DNA from: Megaleporinus macrocephalus
Taxonomy: Eukaryota > Chordata > Actinopteri > Characiformes > Anostomidae
Length of the DNA stretch: 64,000 nucleotides
Direction of reading: 5' to 3'
Assembly: GCA_021613375.1 (NCBI GenBank)
Contig: CM038719.1
Coordinates: 37,794,620-37,858,619 of the forward strand
Shown: positions 60,542 to 64,000 of the stretch, piece by piece
Position numbering within the stretch: the stretch's first letter is position 1
How the letters are laid out: the number at the start of each line of letters is the position of its first letter
Notes under the pieces: model-generated
Seen by the model: the letters and a program-made list of their open reading frames with translations, nothing else
Database searches by the model: none
What the model was told of the DNA's origin: nothing
Program-made: the position numbers and the translations under genes

Positions 60542-63452
60542 GTGATATACAGGAGTGTTGCAGACCCTGCTGTGTCCACAGCCCACTTTCAATAGCTTCT
60601 ACCTGGTGATGCCTTTAATGAAGGCACAATTCTTAATCACATTAGTGCTGCCACTGGTTGGACTGGCAACCAGACAGACGGACAGACTGGCATGACTAGA
60701 GGAATGAACGAATGATAAGCGACATAGTTTGACAGCTCAGGCCATGTATCTCAATTTTGGACCATTTTTATTTTTCGACATCATCTGAACACGCCCACTG
60801 CCGTTTACATTGTGTGCCAATTTCGTAATGAATGGACCAATGGAAATGCTCCAAAAGAGCTTGGGAAAAATTCTGGTTTCATTGACTCACATTGAAAGTA
60901 AAGACGGTCTTTGGCCTCTCCTGTAAAGTTTGCAGCTACATGTTTTTCTTTGGATGGCAATCAAATAACAAGACTCAAGAGCCAATGAACAGCAAATGCA
61001 CTTCCTTTCTGTACATACTCACAGAGCGTATGTTTGCAATGTATGAAAAATGTCCAAAAGTGTCAGTATTGGATAAAATATGGAATATTTTGGAATGTAT
61101 GAAAATTTCCAAATGACATATTAGTTTAATTTATTGTTCAAACGCGTTTATTAGTGTTGGTTATTATAATTTTTTCAATTGTATGTAGTTTCTTATTAAA
61201 GGTTACAGATTTAACTTAATGTACTTGCTCGGGGGCGATTGTAGGCTTAGAGGTTTAGGGGTGCTGAGCACCCAAATGAGAACAGCCCATAAAAAACTAT
61301 ACATTTTAAAGTCCTTTCAGACCAAATATTAAAAATCCTTAATCCACAAATCTTAATTTACCAAAGTATTAAGACATTTTGTTAAAAGTAAAGTTATAGT
61401 AATGACTGTAACGTGTTGGTTCTGAATGATAAAGTACAGTGTGAGCATGCGATGGTACAATGAAAGAGATGCTGGATTATACCACTTTGCAAGGCAATAG
61501 TAGGGAGGTGTGCTGTATATTAGTTGTTAAAATAATTGGTTTAAACATAAACTCTGTATGATTTTAACATTTCCAGCGTTTTAGAGACAAATTAACGTTT
61601 AACTATAATTTTTAGGGGTGCTGGGACTCAATTTAGGGCTAGCTACACCCCTGTACATGCACTCAATATACAATAATGACTTGTTTTTTAGTATAGTACT
61701 TTACGTCAAGCATCCTATTAACCCTCTTGAATTCAGCAGGAATGTTGATTGACCTCAAACCTTTGTATGCGTACAGTACGTTCAGCCCCGGCTTTAAAAT
61801 AACTACCCTCAGCTCTCCAGGCTGTTTGTTTGATGAATAGTTTACGGCGAGGCCGCCGCTCCGTTGCGGCGCTGATATTCAGGGGGACCTGTGACCTTTT
61901 TGCCATTGACCAGACGGAACCTTTCGGATCAAAGCTGATCGATAACAACAAAGCGGAGGCTCTTGTCGGCTGCGTGGCCGGCGCTGGAGGATGGCATCTC
62001 CAAAAGCTTGCTGGAGAGTGGCTGCTTCGATCCAACGGCCTTTTTCTGTTCTTCAAATGCCCGGAGGCTCGGAGCACTGTTCTCTACATGCACTTTATCT
62101 CCAGTGAAAACGTGGCGCGGAGCTTTGGAGAGGTGGAGTACGAGGACGGCTGGTACTGTTTGGTATTCTTCATTCCGGTCACAGGTAGAAGGCCAGAGGT
62201 GGGAAGTTACTATTTCCATTTACTTACTCCAGGTCTTGCAGTTCTGATTAAATTACACTTGACGTGAACCTTCTTTACTTTCAATGGCTGTGTCTCAAAT
62301 CCTAGTGAGCTCCTACATAGGCAGCATTTTACATCATAGTATGCGCGAGTCCTTCACCATTTACACTTTTATACTCGAGTCATTAGCATTTATGCTAGCA
62401 GATTTTTAAGCCACGGGCTATTGTTTTGGATGCCGGCCAGTAGCTTAGCAACCAGCTAAACCATCAGTGGGCGGGAACAAGCCGTGACGCAGTCTCTCTC
62501 TAACTAGAGCGTCTCAGTAATCTGTTTTATGAGGAGAGATGAGGAGAGAACGCTGCTACTTAAACAGCTGCCTACTTAGACAGCCTACTTAGACACTCAC
62601 TAGGATTTGAGACAGGCCCAATGTGAGTCAATGGAAGCAGAATTTGTTCCAAGCAAATTTCTATTGGCCCATTAGCTGCCGTGTCCAAATCAATAAATGT
62701 TTTTCTTTGGACAACTAGCTATACAACTAATGTATAGCATCAAAAACATATTCACAGTATTACTTTGACCACATATAGGAGCTACATTAACAGACTGTAG
62801 TTCATCTGTTTCTTTGTATACTTGGTTACTCTGTTCTTTAATGGTCAAAACCCCCACAGGACCACCACAGAGCAGGTATTATTTGGGTGGTGGGTCATTC
62901 TCTGACATCTATAACCAAATAAACATTTATTTACAGTATTACTTTGACATCACGCCATCATGCTGCCACCACTGTAAGTTCCTTTGGCAGCACTCTGGCA
63001 GTTTATTATGAGATAACAGAGTAACAGAGCCATCATCTATCCAGTAATACACGTTTTTGGGAATATTTAGTCATTTCCGAAGCATACTAACCAACATATC
63101 TGAGCAAGCTCAATGGTTTCAAGTGCAACGGCCACTGTGCGATGCAATGCTGTGCAATGCGTCCAGTGTGCAGTGGCCTGTGCAGCTCGCCTACCGAGAT
63201 GTTCTTGAGCGAAAACTGTGAATAAGTGTTTATTTCAACAATCCAACAATATGTCTTAATACTTTCTGCATTTGAACTCCTTAGAAACCCAGACGCCTGC
63301 ATAGTAAGACTTATTACTCAGTAATTACAAAGACTACAATGTAAACTGGTTTTATTCTTAGCTTAAAGAATCTATATGATGTAATACATTTTTTGCTGCT
63401 TTACACTCCAATCAGTGTATGTATCCTTTCCACACTCACGTCCTATTCTTCT

Positions 63453-63660
63453 TCTTCTTTTTTTTTTAACAAATTTTTATTTATTCTTTGTTTCGTTTAC
63501 CCCACCCCCACCGACAGACCCCAACACAATCATGGTAGAACAGAGTTACATTTACAGGAGCAATTTCCCCCCTTTCAAAAGCATCACGCCAACTCCTCAG
63601 CGTTCTGGCCTGTACGCGAGCCGTTGACAGTTCCATGAAAATAATGTCCAGTAGCATACT
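63453..63660 (-). mobile_element. retro-inserted cDNA fragment with poly(A) and 12-bp target-site duplications
   Basis: TCCTATTCTTCT stands at 63,441-63,452 and again at 63,661-63,672. On the - strand the insert ends in AATAAATAAA, about ten bases, then a poly(A) run, the signature of a reverse-transcribed polyadenylated RNA. The source transcript is not recognised. The - strand has a 49-codon open frame (ATG at about 63,636) that may be chance. Confidence 0.75.
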
Positions 63661-64000
63661 TCCTATTCTTCTACTTTAATAATAATAAACTAATTCATTA
63701 TATATTCTGCTTTCCAGTGTTTACACTTTGGACCGACCAGTGGGTCCTGGTTCTTTAAGGACTTAAAGACATCAAGCATCCTTCGAGACAACTGACTCTT
63801 GCTGTTATAAGTTGTTTAGTGAATTTATCAATGTAATAAATAAGATCAGATCAGCTGCTCTTAACATGGCGTGGAAATTTCATGAAGAACTGACCAACAG
63901 AAAACCTCCAGAACTGCTGGAAATAGTGAAATCACTCGGATTGATGTTTTAAATCAATGTTTATCTTTGCTTATTTAATGGTATACAAGTGTATGAAGGT

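Larger units (their letters stand above)
57989..64000 (-). other. last intron of the unc5a-like gene (partial, over 6 kb)
   Basis: It starts at the acceptor cttgtcgtcag. It contains a SINE, a perfect-TIR MITE, duplicated segments and a retro-insert. No further UNC5 exon is found up to the window end. 58,800-60,030 and 62,740-63,380 show nothing recognised. Confidence 0.75.

Noticed and set aside
61733..62267. Additional unc5a exon
   Set aside because: No reading frame matches ZU5, UPA or death domain sequence, and no convincing - strand splice pair frames it.
63393..63638. Possible last exon on the + strand (ends SGLYASR)
   Set aside because: The segment is a retro-insert with 12-bp target-site duplications and a - strand poly(A) tail. 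The AG before it is part of the inserted cDNA.

Overview
This is a vertebrate nuclear window, almost certainly from a teleost fish. It has small GT-AG exons in long repeat-rich introns, long (GT)n and (TA)n microsatellites, many short DNA transposons (hAT-like, Tc1-like and Harbinger-like), tRNA-derived SINEs, and fish-type retroelement tails that read 'cactgtgg...taataaaggattatc'. I see no bacterial-style gene, operon, rRNA, free tRNA gene or CRISPR array. The species cannot be fixed from sequence alone.

Two protein-coding genes are present, arranged tail to tail. From 3,656 to 41,216 on the + strand lie ten in-phase exons plus one alternative last exon of pdlim7 (Enigma, a PDZ-LIM cytoskeletal adaptor). 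The PDZ exons lie upstream of the window. The exons encode the linker and all three LIM domains and end in a full-length C terminus. A short-isoform terminal exon (21,811-21,907) and a possible frame-keeping 39-nt cassette exon (16,094-16,132) are embedded in the introns. From 57,988 down to 57,823 on the - strand is the last coding exon of an UNC5 netrin receptor, best matched to unc5a. It encodes the end of the death domain. Its 3' UTR may run some 6 kb to a poly(A) signal near 51,857. UNC5A and PDLIM7 are also close together on human 5q35, which supports both calls.

The rest is introns and intergenic DNA built from repeats. 1-9,180: hAT-like and Tc1-like remnants, (GT)n/(TA)n tracts, and an 11-bp G-rich minisatellite inside a hAT-like element. 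9,800-12,700: two large pyrimidine-only tracts. 13,500-27,700: MITEs, a duplicated 0.2-kb segment with a perfect hairpin, and nested Tc1-like elements just upstream of the proline-rich linker exon. 29,249-30,674: a 25-bp minisatellite made of a transposon end. 33,972-34,815: a Harbinger-like relic with a Myb/SANT-like coding remnant. 36,661-37,310: an intact MITE with target-site duplications. 45,901-47,762: a telomere-like minisatellite with a 512-bp higher-order repeat. 48,900-51,760: a macrosatellite with units of roughly 0.45-0.5 kb. 54,090-54,800: a 32-bp minisatellite with an inverted repeat in each unit. 63,453-63,660: a retro-inserted cDNA with perfect target-site duplications. No new protein system was found. 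The most useful leads are the cassette exon, the transposon-end satellite, the higher-order repeat arrays and the retro-insert with its unoccupied paralogous site.
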